From positions 1 through 64,000 of the forward strand of contig NZ_WOWO01000002.1 in the NCBI RefSeq assembly GCF_009831455.1: DNA of 64,000 bases, given 5' to 3'. Both the position numbers and the translations under genes were made by a program. Shown in pieces: positions 34,358 to 42,879 of the stretch. This DNA comes from Salinirussus salinus. Lineage in GTDB: Archaea; Halobacteriota; Halobacteria; Halobacteriales; Haloarculaceae. Under the pieces are notes generated by a model. That model was not told where the DNA came from, ran no database searches, and worked only from the letters and a program-made list of their open reading frames with translations. How positions within the stretch are numbered: the first letter of the stretch is position 1; every line of letters starts with the position of its first letter.

Positions 34358-36022
34358 TTACTCTCCGGGATGCAGGTCCGTGACGGTTCCAACACCCTTC
34401 GACTGTCCTTCACGGAAGACGAAGCGCTGCCCCTCTTCGACGAGATACGGACGGAACTTGAACCGGACGCGAGCCCGTCCGGTGTCCCCGGGCAGAAGCT
34501 GGTCGTTCTCGGGGTACAGCGCCGCGGCTTCGCTGACCGTCTCGATGTGAACCACCGGCTCGTAGCCGGCGCCGATCCGGGTCGGGTGGTTGAGCACCAT
34601 CACCTCCGCCTCGAACTCCCGGCTTGGCTCGGGGTCGGCCTCGCGCGGCAAGAGGGTCATCCCGCGCTCGATCTCCTCCTCGCGGACGCCCTTGAGCGCG
34701 ATGCCGACGATCCGGCCGGCGCTGGCCTGGTCGACACGGTGGTAGTGCATCTCGATGCTCCGGGCCTCGACCTCCCGGAAACTGCCGTCCTGCATCGGTC
34801 CGAGCAGGAGTTCGTCACCGGCGGCGACCTCGCCGGACTTGATCGTGCCGGAGGCGACGGCCCCGACGCCGGTGACGTTGTATGTCCGGTCGACGTACAT
34901 CCGGAACTGCTCGTCGACGCCCGACCCGGCCGTCTTCGGGAGCCGGGCGAACATTTCGTCGAGAACCTCCAGGCCCCGCCCGGTGACGGCGCTTGTCGTG
35001 ACGACTGGCACGACGGTTTCGCTGATCTCCTCGATAGCCGACTCGACGCCGTGTCGTTCGACGCGCAGTGGCGTCTTCTCGACTTCCCGGAGCAGGCGCT
35101 CGACCTCCCGCTCGACCTCAACAAGTCGCTCGTCGTCCACCAGATCCGCCTTGGTGATGGCGACCATCGTCGGCAGGTCTGTCGCCAGCAGGATCCCCAG
35201 GTGCTCGCGGGTCGTGTCGGTCGGACCGTCGTCGGCCGCCACAGTCAACAGTCCGTAGTCGAGTTTCTGCCCGACCAGTCCGCGGATGGTCGTCCGCAGC
35301 CAGGGTTCGTGACCTACAGTATCCACGAACGACACGAGCCGGTCGGCCTGCTGGACGACCCGGGCGCGGTCGCCCTTCCGGTGGGGGTTGTCCATTCGGA
35401 CCGGGCCCTCGCTGTCGAAGCCGTAGACGCCGTAGGAGAGGTCGGCCGACAACCCTCGCTCGATCTCGTGGGGCTGGACATCCAGAAACGAGCGGGTCCC
35501 TCCCTCCCCGTCATCGGCCTGTCCGGTCACCAACGAACCGACGAGCGTCGACTTGCCGTGGTCGACGTGGCCGGCCGTCCCGACGACGACGTGCTCGTCG
35601 TCCTCGATCGCGGTCCCCTCGCGGATGGTTGCGAGGCCGACGATCCCGCCGTCCTCCGGCCCCGCGGCGCTCCCGGTCCCGTCGCCGTTCGTCGCGCTGG
35701 CCGACCCGTTCCCGACGCCCCAGGTCTGGACCTCCTCGATGTGTGCGCCGGCTTCCTCTGCGAGCAGGGAGAGCACGTCCATCGACTCGGAAAAGTCCTC
35801 CCGGGGGATGCCCGTTATTCCACCATCGTCGGTGACGCCGACCACGTACGTCGCCTCGCCGTCGCCCGACAGCACGCGGTGGCGAAGCTGCGCCGCGAGA
35901 CTCTCGAATCGCCCCTCGCTCGCGTGCAGTTCCTTCGTGAGCCGCTCTTTGAATTCGACGCTTCCACCCTCGCGTTCGCCGCGCTCGACGGTCCGCTCGA
36001 GGGCGGCCCGGTCGGGGCTCAT
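34358..36022 (-). CDS. GTPBP1-like translational GTPase
   Basis: A 554-residue GTPase. The N-terminal region (about 1-145) with FKERLTKELHASEGRFESLAAQLRHR and a TYVVGVTDDGGITGI strand is that of archaeal GTPBP1/2 relatives. The G domain has G1 GTAGHVDHGKST at 148-159, G3 DTVGHEP and G4 TKAD, and two EF-Tu-like barrel domains follow. Eukaryotic GTPBP1 acts in mRNA decay and ribosome rescue; the archaeal role is less known. A flexible Gly/Ser/Asn/Thr segment lies at 103-125. ATG 36022 has a TATA-like element 29 nt upstream. Confidence 0.87.
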   Translation of the reverse strand: MSPDRAALERTVERGEREGGSVEFKERLTKELHASEGRFESLAAQLRHRVLSGDGEATYVVGVTDDGGITGIPREDFSESMDVLSLLAEEAGAHIEEVQTWGVGNGSASATNGDGTGSAAGPEDGGIVGLATIREGTAIEDDEHVVVGTAGHVDHGKSTLVGSLVTGQADDGEGGTRSFLDVQPHEIERGLSADLSYGVYGFDSEGPVRMDNPHRKGDRARVVQQADRLVSFVDTVGHEPWLRTTIRGLVGQKLDYGLLTVAADDGPTDTTREHLGILLATDLPTMVAITKADLVDDERLVEVEREVERLLREVEKTPLRVERHGVESAIEEISETVVPVVTTSAVTGRGLEVLDEMFARLPKTAGSGVDEQFRMYVDRTYNVTGVGAVASGTIKSGEVAAGDELLLGPMQDGSFREVEARSIEMHYHRVDQASAGRIVGIALKGVREEEIERGMTLLPREADPEPSREFEAEVMVLNHPTRIGAGYEPVVHIETVSEAAALYPENDQLLPGDTGRARVRFKFRPYLVEEGQRFVFREGQSKGVGTVTDLHPGE

Positions 36023-36045
36023 GAGGACCGATAGCGGACCGCCAC

Positions 36046-36056
36046 GCAAAAGCTTT
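36046..36056 (-). promoter_or_regulatory. Probable TATA element of the GTPBP1-like gene
   Basis: Minus-strand AAAGCTTTTGC centred about 29 nt before ATG 36022; the 178-nt region 36023-36200 otherwise shows nothing. Confidence 0.4.
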
Positions 36057-36200
36057 CCCCGGATTCGTGGCTCTATCCGTAGCTGAGTCGGTCGTTGCGA
36101 ACTGGCGACACGCTCCCCTCGCGCCGTGGTGTGTCGCACGACCGCTGGCCACGACGCGCCGGCTGTCAGGTCACGGGGTCGCTGGTCCCGGTTCGGTACT

Positions 36201-36938
36201 TCAATCCTCGGACCCGTCGGCGACCCAGCCGGCTGCTTCCAGGAAGCCGTCGGCGTACGCCGCCGCTGTGACGTGGTCTGCGGCTGCCCGCGCCGTCGCG
36301 TCGGCGTTCGCGACGGCCGCGCTCCGGCCGGCCGCGGAGAGTATCGGCGCGTCGTTCTCCGAATCCCCGACGGCGGCGAAGTCACTGGTATCGTGGCCCA
36401 GCGCTTCCGCGACCGCCGCGAGGCCGGTTCCCTTGTCTACGTCCGGTGAGGTGACGTGGTAAGCAAATCCCGTGTCGAGGACGACAAGCCCGTGGTCGCC
36501 GGCGACCTCCTCGAGCGGCCCGAGAGGCTGGTCCCGGCTGACGGCGAGTTCGGTCTCGCGCCAGCGGTTGACCAGGTCCGCAGCCCCCCACCCGAGGTCG
36601 TATCCCCGGTCGCGGTACTCCGCAAGGACCGCCTCGGCGGCCGCGCGGTCGCCGCGGATCTGGAGGTCCCCGGCCCGGCCGGTCAGGACGACCCCGCCGT
36701 TCTCCGCGACCACCAGCGTGTCGATCCCCAAAAATTCACAGAGAGCGACGGGATAGGGCATCGACTTCCCGGTGGCGATGACCACCGGTGCGGCCCACTC
36801 CCGGAGGACAGGGACCACCCGCGGGTCCACCCGGCGGCGGTCGTCGGTGAGCGTTCCGTCGATATCCACCACCAGCGGCGACACGTTCCCGTCCCGACCC
36901 ACACGCCCGACGCGGCTGTCGTCTCCGTCCGGCATCAT
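36201..36938 (-). CDS. Phosphoglycolate phosphatase, archaeal type (HAD IIB)
   Basis: A 245-residue HAD subfamily IIB phosphatase. Motif I is VVDIDGTLTD, motif II IATGKSMPYP, the C2-type cap lies in the middle, the Lys is in DVDKGTGLAAVAEALG and motif IV is AAVGDSENDAPIL. This is the archaeal phosphoglycolate phosphatase pattern (TIGR01487 type), which removes phosphoglycolate from DNA repair or oxygenation side reactions. A sucrose-phosphatase-like function is the alternative. The first 18 residues are probably not part of the fold; a GTG further in is possible as start. Confidence 0.8.
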   Translation of the reverse strand: MMPDGDDSRVGRVGRDGNVSPLVVDIDGTLTDDRRRVDPRVVPVLREWAAPVVIATGKSMPYPVALCEFLGIDTLVVAENGGVVLTGRAGDLQIRGDRAAAEAVLAEYRDRGYDLGWGAADLVNRWRETELAVSRDQPLGPLEEVAGDHGLVVLDTGFAYHVTSPDVDKGTGLAAVAEALGHDTSDFAAVGDSENDAPILSAAGRSAAVANADATARAAADHVTAAAYADGFLEAAGWVADGSED

Positions 36939-37036
36939 CCCCTCGTTCCGGCCCGGGAATCATCAACCCCGCGGCCTGTACTGCGCTGGCCGGCGTCGAG
37001 GAAAACGCACATGCCGCCCGGCTCCCACCCTCGGGT

Positions 37037-37921
37037 ATGGACGTTCCACCGGTCGACGTCGAGCGGTGCCCGGACATCTATCTCGTCGACCACCTGCTCG
37101 ACGGTATCGAGGGCGGAATGGCCACCTACCTGCTCGACGCTGACCGTCCGGCCCTGCTGGACGCCGGCCCCGCCAACACCGTCGACCGCCTGCTGGACGC
37201 GATGGCCGTGGTGGGGATCGACCCCGAGGAGGTCGCCTACATCCTCGTGAGCCACCTCCACCTCGACCACGCCGGCGGGGCGGCGGTGCTCGCCGAGCGC
37301 TGCCCGAATGCGACGGTCGTCGTCCACGAGCGGGGCCACCGGTACCTCACCGAACCCGACAGCCTCGCGCGCCTCGTCGAGAGCGTCGAGGCCGCCGTCG
37401 GCGAGGAGAAGCCCTTCGGCGACCCCGACCCCGTCGACCCCGACCGGTGCCGGACGGTCGCGGGCGGAGAGCACCTCGACCTGGGGGACCGCACGCTCGC
37501 GCTGTACGACGCACCCGGCCACGCCCCCCACCACTACACCGCCCTCGAGCCCGACAGTGGCACCCTGTTCGCGGCCGATGCGGTCGGGGCCTACTACGAA
37601 GGTCGCGTGATGCCCACCACGCCGCCGCCGAGTTTCGACCTCGAGGACACCCTGGAGACCGTCAGGAGGATGCAGGATCTCGACCCCGACCGGGTCCTGT
37701 TCTCGCATTTCGGCCCCGGCGGGGATGCCGCCGCGGACCTCGAGCGAGCGGAACAGGTCCTCCCGGAGTGGGTCGAGGCCGTGCGGGGGGCACACGAGGC
37801 TACCGGCGGCGACCTCGGGGCGATGATAGAGCGGCTGGCCCCGGAGTGGGGGACGCCGACGCTCCCGCGGGACATCGTCGGTATCCTCGACTATCTGGAC
37901 TACTCGGTCAACCGGTCGTAG
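37037..37921 (+). CDS. MBL-fold metallohydrolase (glyoxalase II-like)
   Basis: A 294-residue metallo-beta-lactamase-fold hydrolase with the complete motif H73-L-H75-L-D77-H78. Further ligands are His in APGHAPHHYTA and Asp in FAADAVGAYY, and the C-terminal His is in LFSHFGPGG. The two-metal site is intact, unlike the variant at 5719-6393. About 80 C-terminal residues extend the fold as in glyoxalase II and related thioesterases. Substrate not predictable. The last 22 nt overlap the convergent J-domain gene. Confidence 0.85.
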   Translation: MDVPPVDVERCPDIYLVDHLLDGIEGGMATYLLDADRPALLDAGPANTVDRLLDAMAVVGIDPEEVAYILVSHLHLDHAGGAAVLAERCPNATVVVHERGHRYLTEPDSLARLVESVEAAVGEEKPFGDPDPVDPDRCRTVAGGEHLDLGDRTLALYDAPGHAPHHYTALEPDSGTLFAADAVGAYYEGRVMPTTPPPSFDLEDTLETVRRMQDLDPDRVLFSHFGPGGDAAADLERAEQVLPEWVEAVRGAHEATGGDLGAMIERLAPEWGTPTLPRDIVGILDYLDYSVNRS

Positions 37922-38520
37922 GCAGCCTGGACCCGCTTGAACTCCTCGGCGTCGCCGTCGGCGGCGTCGGGGTGGACATCCTTGATCCGCTCGCGGTAGG
38001 CCCGCTTGACCGCCGATTCGTCGGCGCCCGGCTCGACCCCCAGCGTCTCGTAGGCCTCCCGGGCGGTCGGCCCGCTCGTCTCTCCCGGCCTGCTGGCGCG
38101 CCGTTGCCGGCGCTGCCCGCGCCCCCTGTCGGCCGCGCGCCCCTGCCGGGCCCGGGCCTGCTGGCGCGCGCGCCGGCGGGCCTCCTCGGTAACACTCCGA
38201 CCCTCGCGGGGAGCGGTCCACTCCTCGCGCGGGCCCGCGCCGAACCCACCCCGGTCGCTGCCGCCCCGCTGTCGCTCGCGACGGGCGCGCTGCCGGCCGC
38301 CCCCCGCGGCACCCGCGGTCCGGGCCTGGTTCTCGACGCTCCGGTAGAGCCGCCCCATCAGCCGCCCGGTGGCGTGGGACCAGAGGACGTAGGTCATCGC
38401 CGCGAACAGGGCCGCGACCGGCAGGAGGATGAGACTCCCGGCGAGTCCGCCGACCGCGAGGACGACGGTCATCAGGGCGAACGCGCCGGCGAGGCCGGTG
38501 ACGAGCCGCGAACGGTGCAC
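37900..38520 (-). CDS. Membrane-anchored J-domain (DnaJ-like) protein
   Basis: A 206-residue protein. Two N-terminal membrane helices (about 6-26 and 28-48) are followed by a strongly basic Arg/Gln/Gly-rich linker and a C-terminal J domain (about 155-205) with AYETLGVEPGADESAVKRAYR and the HPD motif intact (VHPDAADG). It should recruit DnaK/Hsp70 to the membrane and stimulate its ATPase. No zinc or substrate domain is present, so it is a type III J protein. GTG 38520 is preferred; the frame upstream reads into the region before repeat copy B. Confidence 0.8.
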   Translation of the reverse strand: MHRSRLVTGLAGAFALMTVVLAVGGLAGSLILLPVAALFAAMTYVLWSHATGRLMGRLYRSVENQARTAGAAGGGRQRARRERQRGGSDRGGFGAGPREEWTAPREGRSVTEEARRRARQQARARQGRAADRGRGQRRQRRASRPGETSGPTAREAYETLGVEPGADESAVKRAYRERIKDVHPDAADGDAEEFKRVQAAYDRLTE

Positions 38521-38608
38521 ACCTGTGCTTGGGGCGGCGAGCCCGTAAGCCTCCCGGCTGCGGGGTGGTGTTCGGGGAGGTGGGGCCACCCACGGGATCT
38601 ACAGGACC

Positions 38609-38902
38609 TGGCGCGCGCTGTCGCGCGTATCTTCGCGCGACAGTCGCCGTGCGAGGGATGAGGAGCGCAGCGAACGCAGTGAGCAAGCACCGCAGTCGGC
38701 TGGGGAGGAGTGTGGCTGTGGGTGGGACTGGAAGGGGCGAGACGTTGCGGGAAGACGGACGACGCAAGCACCGCAGGGAGCGAAGCGACCGAGGAGCACA
38801 GCGAGTGCGAGGCCGACCGAATGGAGACCTCGGCCCGCTCGAACGGTGACTGCAGGGAACCGCGAGAGCCCCTCGACCGCAACGTCTCGGGGCTTTCTTG
38901 CA
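38609..38902 (+). repeat. Dispersed structured element, copy B
   Basis: Same order of boxes as copy A: hairpin (CTGTCGCGCG / CGCGCGACAG), GTGCGAGGGATGAG, CGCAGTCGGCTGGGGAGG (present here as CCGCAGTCGG-CTGGGGAGG), GTGTGGCT, GGGTGGGACTGGAAGGGG. A perfect 13-bp stem follows (38738-38750 with 38877-38889), then GGGCTTTCTTGC. The stem sequence CGAGACGTTGCGG is unlike that of copy A but placed identically, and the enclosed loop is longer (126 against 55 nt). Both loops contain GACGCAAGCACCGCAG. The rest of 38521-38985 holds no gene. Confidence 0.75.
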
Positions 38903-38985
38903 GGACTGAATCCCCATCCCGCTAAAGCAAACACCACCAGGCATCGCGGCCGAGGGTTCAAACCGCTGGGTGCGGTAACTCCAGT

Positions 38986-39189
38986 ATGAGCGTCTCGAGC
39001 CCCTGTGAGATCTGCGCGAGCGCCGACGTCGAGGGGGCCTGCCAGCGCTGTGGCCAGCTGGTCTGTGAGCGCCACTTCGAGGAAGACCTTGGTCTCTGTG
39101 TCGAGTGCGCCGCCGAAGTCGGGGACCGGCCGACGAACGTCCCCTCGGAGGAGGACATGCCCGACGGCGTCGACACCTACCAGTTTTAG
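38986..39189 (+). CDS. Small B-box-like zinc-finger protein
   Basis: A 67-residue protein whose first 45 residues hold Cys7, Cys10, Cys19, Cys22, Cys27, His30, Cys38 and Cys41, enough for two interleaved zinc sites, similar to a B-box or RING-like finger. The C-terminal third is acidic. Such one-domain zinc proteins are common in haloarchaea and mostly uncharacterised. Repeat copy B ends 83 nt upstream on the same strand. Its TAG stop overlaps the TAA stop of the convergent sensor-domain gene. Confidence 0.75.
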   Translation: MSVSSPCEICASADVEGACQRCGQLVCERHFEEDLGLCVECAAEVGDRPTNVPSEEDMPDGVDTYQF

Positions 39190-39890
39190 CGAGTGAGCAG
39201 CGTCTGGGTGACCGCCCCGTGAACGCGGCCGGCGGCGTTGAATACGTGTAGCGCGACGAGCCCGAGCACCGCTCCGAACAGGGATGCAACCAGTGCCTCT
39301 GGGAGAGTGTCGACCGCGACGAACCCGACGGCGTCGGCGGTGACAGTCAGGTCAACCGGACCCAGGTCCACGGCCACGTCCCCTACCGTCCCGGCCCCGC
39401 CGTAGGTGACGCCGGGGAGCCAGAACAACAGCGGAGCGAGGAGATAGGCGAGCGCCACCGTGAACGCGACCGTGACGGCGACGAACGCGAACGTCCCGAC
39501 GAAGAACGTCGCCAGGAAAAAGGCGACCAGGAGATAGCACCGAGGGTCGGTGCCGACGGTCTTGAAATACGGCCAGACCGGGAGTTTGCTCAGGTCGGCC
39601 GGTTCCCAGGTCGCCTCGCGACCGAGCAACCGCCGGAGCAGCGCCGCCTCGACGAGTGCGACGTGGTCGGCCAGCCCGAGCACGGCCGCGAGTATCGGTA
39701 CGCCGACCGCGAGCGGGACCAGCGCCACCCCGAGGGCGACCCCGGTCACGAACGCCGTGAAGTACGCGACCCCCAAGGGGAACCGCAACAGGAGGTACGC
39801 GATGTGCCGGTAGGTCCCCCCGTCCGTGACGACGCCGAACACCCGGCCGGACACGGACCGGCTGCGCGTCGCCGTTGCTGGTTCGGCCAT
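39186..39890 (-). CDS. Putative sensor-domain integral membrane protein
   Basis: A 234-residue membrane protein with four to five hydrophobic segments and the pattern of the 'putative sensor' domain (PF13796-like): Y-L-L-L-R-F-P-L-G-V-A-Y-F near the start, the paired helices GVALVPLAVGVPILAAVLGLA, and an amphipathic linker EATWEPADLSKLPVWPYFK. In bacteria and haloarchaea this domain precedes histidine kinases or stands alone; here no kinase domain follows, so its signal output is unknown. A TATA-like AT-rich stretch at the end of pyrF (39961-39970) could be its promoter. Confidence 0.72.
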   Translation of the reverse strand: MAEPATATRSRSVSGRVFGVVTDGGTYRHIAYLLLRFPLGVAYFTAFVTGVALGVALVPLAVGVPILAAVLGLADHVALVEAALLRRLLGREATWEPADLSKLPVWPYFKTVGTDPRCYLLVAFFLATFFVGTFAFVAVTVAFTVALAYLLAPLLFWLPGVTYGGAGTVGDVAVDLGPVDLTVTADAVGFVAVDTLPEALVASLFGAVLGLVALHVFNAAGRVHGAVTQTLLTR

Positions 39891-39960
39891 ACCTGCCAGA
39901 AGGACACCCGGCAGCAAAGAGGCTGGACCAGTGTCGCCGAGTTCGCATTTCGGCACAACG

Positions 39961-39970
39961 TTTATTTATA
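39961..39970 (-). promoter_or_regulatory. AT-rich TATA-like element upstream of the sensor-domain gene
   Basis: Minus-strand TATAAATAAA, overlapping the pyrF stop codon and about 75 nt before ATG 39890. It implies an independent promoter with a leader. Confidence 0.4.
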
Positions 39971-40777
39971 GTGATTGAGCCGCTGTTTCAGCCGCTTCGC
40001 GGCCTCGCCGGCCGCGCCGAAGTAGGCGTCCGCGCCGCGGGCGTCCTCGCCGGCGAAAATAATGCCGCGCGAGGAGTTGACCAGCCCGACCCCGTCGACC
40101 AGTCCGTACTCCACGGCCGCCTCCGCGTCCCCGCCCTGGGCGCCGACGCCAGGCACCAGGAAGGGCAGGTCGGGCACCAGCCCGCGGACCGCCTCCAGTT
40201 CCTCGGGGGCGGTCGCGCCGACCACGAGGCCGACGTTGTCGTTGCGGTTCCACAGGTCCGCCAGCCCGGCCACCTTCTCGTAGACCTGGTCGCCCGAGGC
40301 GAGTTCGAGGTCCTGCAGGTCCGCGCCGCCCGCGTTGGAGGTCCGACAGAGCACGAACACCCCTTTCTTTTCGCGGGCGAGAAAGGGCTCCAGGGCGTCC
40401 CGTCCCAGGTAGGGGTTGACGGTGATGGCGTCGACGGTATCGAGGATGGAGGCGTACTTCCGTGCGGTGTTGCCGATGTCCCCGCGCTTGGCGTCCAGCA
40501 ACACGGGCACGCCCTTCCCGTGGGCGTAGGCGACGGTCTCCTCGAGCGCGCGCCAGCCGTCGGGGTCCTCGTAGAAGGCGGCGTTGGGCTTGAAGCAGGC
40601 GGCGTGCTCGTGGGTCGCGTCGATGACGCGGCGGTTGAACGCCCAGCGTGGCAGGTCGGCGTCTTCCACGGCGGCGGGGAGCCGGTCCGGGTCGGGGTCC
40701 AGCCCCACGGAGACGACGCTGTCGACCCGGTCGATGCGCTCGCGCAGACGCTCGAAGAACGGTACGTCGGTGTCCAT
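39962..40777 (-). CDS. pyrF: Orotidine 5'-phosphate decarboxylase
   Basis: A 271-residue OMP decarboxylase (last step of UMP synthesis). The catalytic D-x-K-x2-D motif is DAKRGD (Asp95, Lys97, Asp100), with Lys63 in CFKPN as the earlier catalytic residue. GLDPDPDRLP near the start and the longer chain mark the subfamily 2 (PyrF type 2) rather than the short 210-residue type. The C-terminal phosphate-binding loop is VNSSRGIIFA. ATG 40777 gives the expected start. Confidence 0.93.
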   Translation of the reverse strand: MDTDVPFFERLRERIDRVDSVVSVGLDPDPDRLPAAVEDADLPRWAFNRRVIDATHEHAACFKPNAAFYEDPDGWRALEETVAYAHGKGVPVLLDAKRGDIGNTARKYASILDTVDAITVNPYLGRDALEPFLAREKKGVFVLCRTSNAGGADLQDLELASGDQVYEKVAGLADLWNRNDNVGLVVGATAPEELEAVRGLVPDLPFLVPGVGAQGGDAEAAVEYGLVDGVGLVNSSRGIIFAGEDARGADAYFGAAGEAAKRLKQRLNHYK

Positions 40778-40890
40778 ACCCCGACCACGAGCGGCGGGAC
40801 TGAAAACTGTCGGATCCGGGCGGGGAGAGCACCGTCGGTGCCCGGGACGGTCACCAACACTCATGTCTCGGGCCCGTCAAGGGGCACTCG

Positions 40891-41547
40891 ATGGCGATCC
40901 ACGCGGTGGCCTTCGACCTCGACGACACGCTGGTCGTCACCGAACGCGACCGCCAGACGCTGCTCGACGAGGCCACCGACGCCGCCGGAGTACGCGGGAT
41001 CGACCGCGGGGAGTACCTCGACGCCCACGGCGCCGACCTGGCCACCGAGACCCGCGCGCCCATCTTCGACGCCATTCTGGACAACGGCGACGCCGAGCCC
41101 GTCAGCCGGGCCTACCGCGATGCGGTCAACGACGCGCTCGTCCCCGTCCCCGGCGTCCCGGACCTGCTCGCGGAGCTCCGCGAGCGGTACTGCGTCGGGC
41201 TGCTGACAGACGGCCCCAGCCGCGCCCAGCGGAGCAAGCTCGAGCGGCTCGGCTGGACCGACCTGTTCGACGCCGTCGTCGTGACCGGCGAACTCCCGGC
41301 CGGCAAGCCCGACCTGCGGGCCTTCGCCGCGCTGTCCGACCGGCTCGGCGTCCCGCCGGAGGAGACCGTCTACGTCGGCGATAACCCGACCGCCGATGTC
41401 CGCGGCGCCAAGCGCGCGGGGATGCTCGCGGTTCAGGTGCTGGGCAGTGAGGACGACGACCCCGACCCGGCGGCCGACGACACCGTGGTCCGCGAGTCGC
41501 TGGTCGAGGGCGTCCGGGACGTGCTCAGCCGTCAGCAGCGCCTCTGA
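40891..41547 (+). CDS. HAD superfamily hydrolase
   Basis: A 218-residue HAD IA hydrolase. Motif I FDLDDTLVV, motif II LLTDGPSRAQ, motif III Lys in AGKPDLRAF, motif IV VGDNPTADVRGAKRAG. The cap between about 15 and 90 is helical (C1). It differs from the HAD protein at 32095 in having FDLDDT instead of FDIDGT, and is similar in size to archaeal TON_0338-like phosphatases. The substrate is not predictable. The last 23 nt overlap the convergent hypothetical gene. Confidence 0.82.
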   Translation: MAIHAVAFDLDDTLVVTERDRQTLLDEATDAAGVRGIDRGEYLDAHGADLATETRAPIFDAILDNGDAEPVSRAYRDAVNDALVPVPGVPDLLAELRERYCVGLLTDGPSRAQRSKLERLGWTDLFDAVVVTGELPAGKPDLRAFAALSDRLGVPPEETVYVGDNPTADVRGAKRAGMLAVQVLGSEDDDPDPAADDTVVRESLVEGVRDVLSRQQRL

Positions 41548-41854
41548 GCTGCTCGCGGACGGCGTCGACCGCTCGCTTGACCGCCGCGCCGCTCTCGACG
41601 GCGAGCTTCCCGCCGGTCTCCGACTCCTCGACGCCGAGGTCGACGACGACCCGCCCGGGATACATCACGACCGCCCCGACGGCCTCCCCCTCGACCGTCA
41701 CGCGGTACGCGACGGTCCCCCCGGAACTGGGTTCGGCTTCGGGGTCGGCGTCGGTCACGGCGACGGCCCCGAGCGGGCCGGTCTCCAGCCCCGTCAACTC
41801 GGAGGCCAGCAGCTGGGCGATCCGCTTGCCGTCGGTGACTCGGTCCTCGACCAT
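41525..41854 (-). CDS. Conserved hypothetical protein, coupled to the DUF2240 gene
   Basis: A 109-residue soluble protein with a helical start (KRIAQLLASELTGLE), a strand-rich middle (TVAYRVTVEGEAVGAVVMYPGRVVVDLG) and a C-terminal helix. No motif I recognise. The ATG overlaps the stop of the upstream DUF2240 gene (TGATG), so the two are translationally coupled and may form a complex or act in the same process. Confidence 0.65.
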   Translation of the reverse strand: MVEDRVTDGKRIAQLLASELTGLETGPLGAVAVTDADPEAEPSSGGTVAYRVTVEGEAVGAVVMYPGRVVVDLGVEESETGGKLAVESGAAVKRAVDAVREQLRGAADG

Positions 41855-42294
41855 CACAGCTCCTCCCGGGCGCGGTCGACCAGCCCGTCGACGTCGACGC
41901 CCTGACGGCTGGCGTACAGCAGCGCGGCGGCCTCGACGGCGACGTCCAGCTCGGCCTGGAGCCGGTTGATCCCGGCGACGGCCTCCTGTTTCTCGACGCC
42001 CGCGTCGACGACGGCCCCGAGGGCCCGCTCGAAGACCGAGCGCTGCTGGACGACGGACTCGTCGGGGACGAATCCATCGGGCACCGTCACCCCCGCCGGG
42101 TCGAAGGTGACGGCGACAGTCTCGTCGGCGCGCTCGAGCAGCCCCTCCGTGACGGCGGCGTCGACCAGCCGCTGTGCCTGGTCGGGAGAGAACCAGTCCC
42201 GGTCCAGCGACAGCGCGACGACGAACTCGCTCTCGCGCAGCTCGTCGACGCCGCGCTGGCGGAACGGTGCGGCCACGGTCCGCCGGAGACTCAT
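41854..42294 (-). CDS. DUF2240 family protein
   Basis: A 146-residue protein. Start MSLRRTVAAPFRQRG, then ESEFVVALSLDRDWFSPDQAQRLVDAA, is typical for the archaeal DUF2240 family, which looks like a winged-helix domain followed by a helical C-terminal half (ERALGAVVDAGVEKQEAVAGINRLQAEL). The function is unknown; a nucleic-acid role is only guessed. The upstream extension of the frame crosses the divergent rps8e region and is rejected. Confidence 0.78.
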   Translation of the reverse strand: MSLRRTVAAPFRQRGVDELRESEFVVALSLDRDWFSPDQAQRLVDAAVTEGLLERADETVAVTFDPAGVTVPDGFVPDESVVQQRSVFERALGAVVDAGVEKQEAVAGINRLQAELDVAVEAAALLYASRQGVDVDGLVDRAREEL

Positions 42295-42414
42295 CGCCAC
42301 AAGGGCCGACCCGACGGCCCCTAAAGCTGTCGAGGGCCGGACGGCCACCCGAGCGGCGTCCCGGGGCCGCGGCGAGACGAGGGGTTGAAGTACGCCCTGG
42401 TACTCCCTGCGGGT

Positions 42415-42786
42415 ATGAAAGACCACGCACGCTCGACGCGCACGCGGACCGGCGGCCGGCGCCGGCGGAGTAGCGACCGCAAGAAACACCAGCTCGGCTC
42501 GGAGCCCACGGAGACGACCGTCGGCGAGCGCCGGCTGAAGACCGTCGAGGCCCGCGGCGGGACCGAGAAGGTCCGCGCCATGCAGACCGACACCGCGACG
42601 GTCGCCACCGACGACGGCACCGTCGCCGCGACCATCGAGAGCGTCGCCGAGAACCCCGCGAACCCCAACTACGCCCGCCGGAACATCCTCACCAAGGGCG
42701 CGGTCATCGAGACGGACGCGGGGCGGGCCCGCGTCACCTCCCGGCCCGGCCAGGACGGCCAGGTCAACGCCGTCCTGGTGGAGTAG
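42415..42786 (+). CDS. rps8e: 30S ribosomal protein S8e
   Basis: A 123-residue archaeal S8e with the characteristic basic N-terminus MKDHARSTRTRTGGRRRRSS and KKHQLGSEPTETTVGERRLKTVEARGGTEKVRAM, then the beta-rich body ending NPANPNYARRNILTKGAVIETD. It is part of the small ribosomal subunit. An upstream in-frame ATG at 42385 would add ten residues before the normal start and is not used. Monocistronic, divergent from the DUF2240 gene. Confidence 0.94.
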   Translation: MKDHARSTRTRTGGRRRRSSDRKKHQLGSEPTETTVGERRLKTVEARGGTEKVRAMQTDTATVATDDGTVAATIESVAENPANPNYARRNILTKGAVIETDAGRARVTSRPGQDGQVNAVLVE

Positions 42787-42820
42787 CCGAACGTAGCCGT
42801 ATATAGGGGTTTACCCGTAA

Positions 42821-42829
42821 CATATAAAG
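42821..42829 (+). promoter_or_regulatory. TATA-like elements before the metallophosphatase-ppk genes
   Basis: CATATAAAG, followed closely by GTATTTA (42831-42837) and preceded by TATATAGG (42799-42806), in the only AT-rich patch between rps8e and ATG 42880. Several overlapping promoters are possible, fitting a regulated phosphate gene. Confidence 0.45.
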
Positions 42830-42879
42830 GGTATTTACCGCCGCGGTTCGAGGGGGAACATCGCCGTCAGGATCCACAC

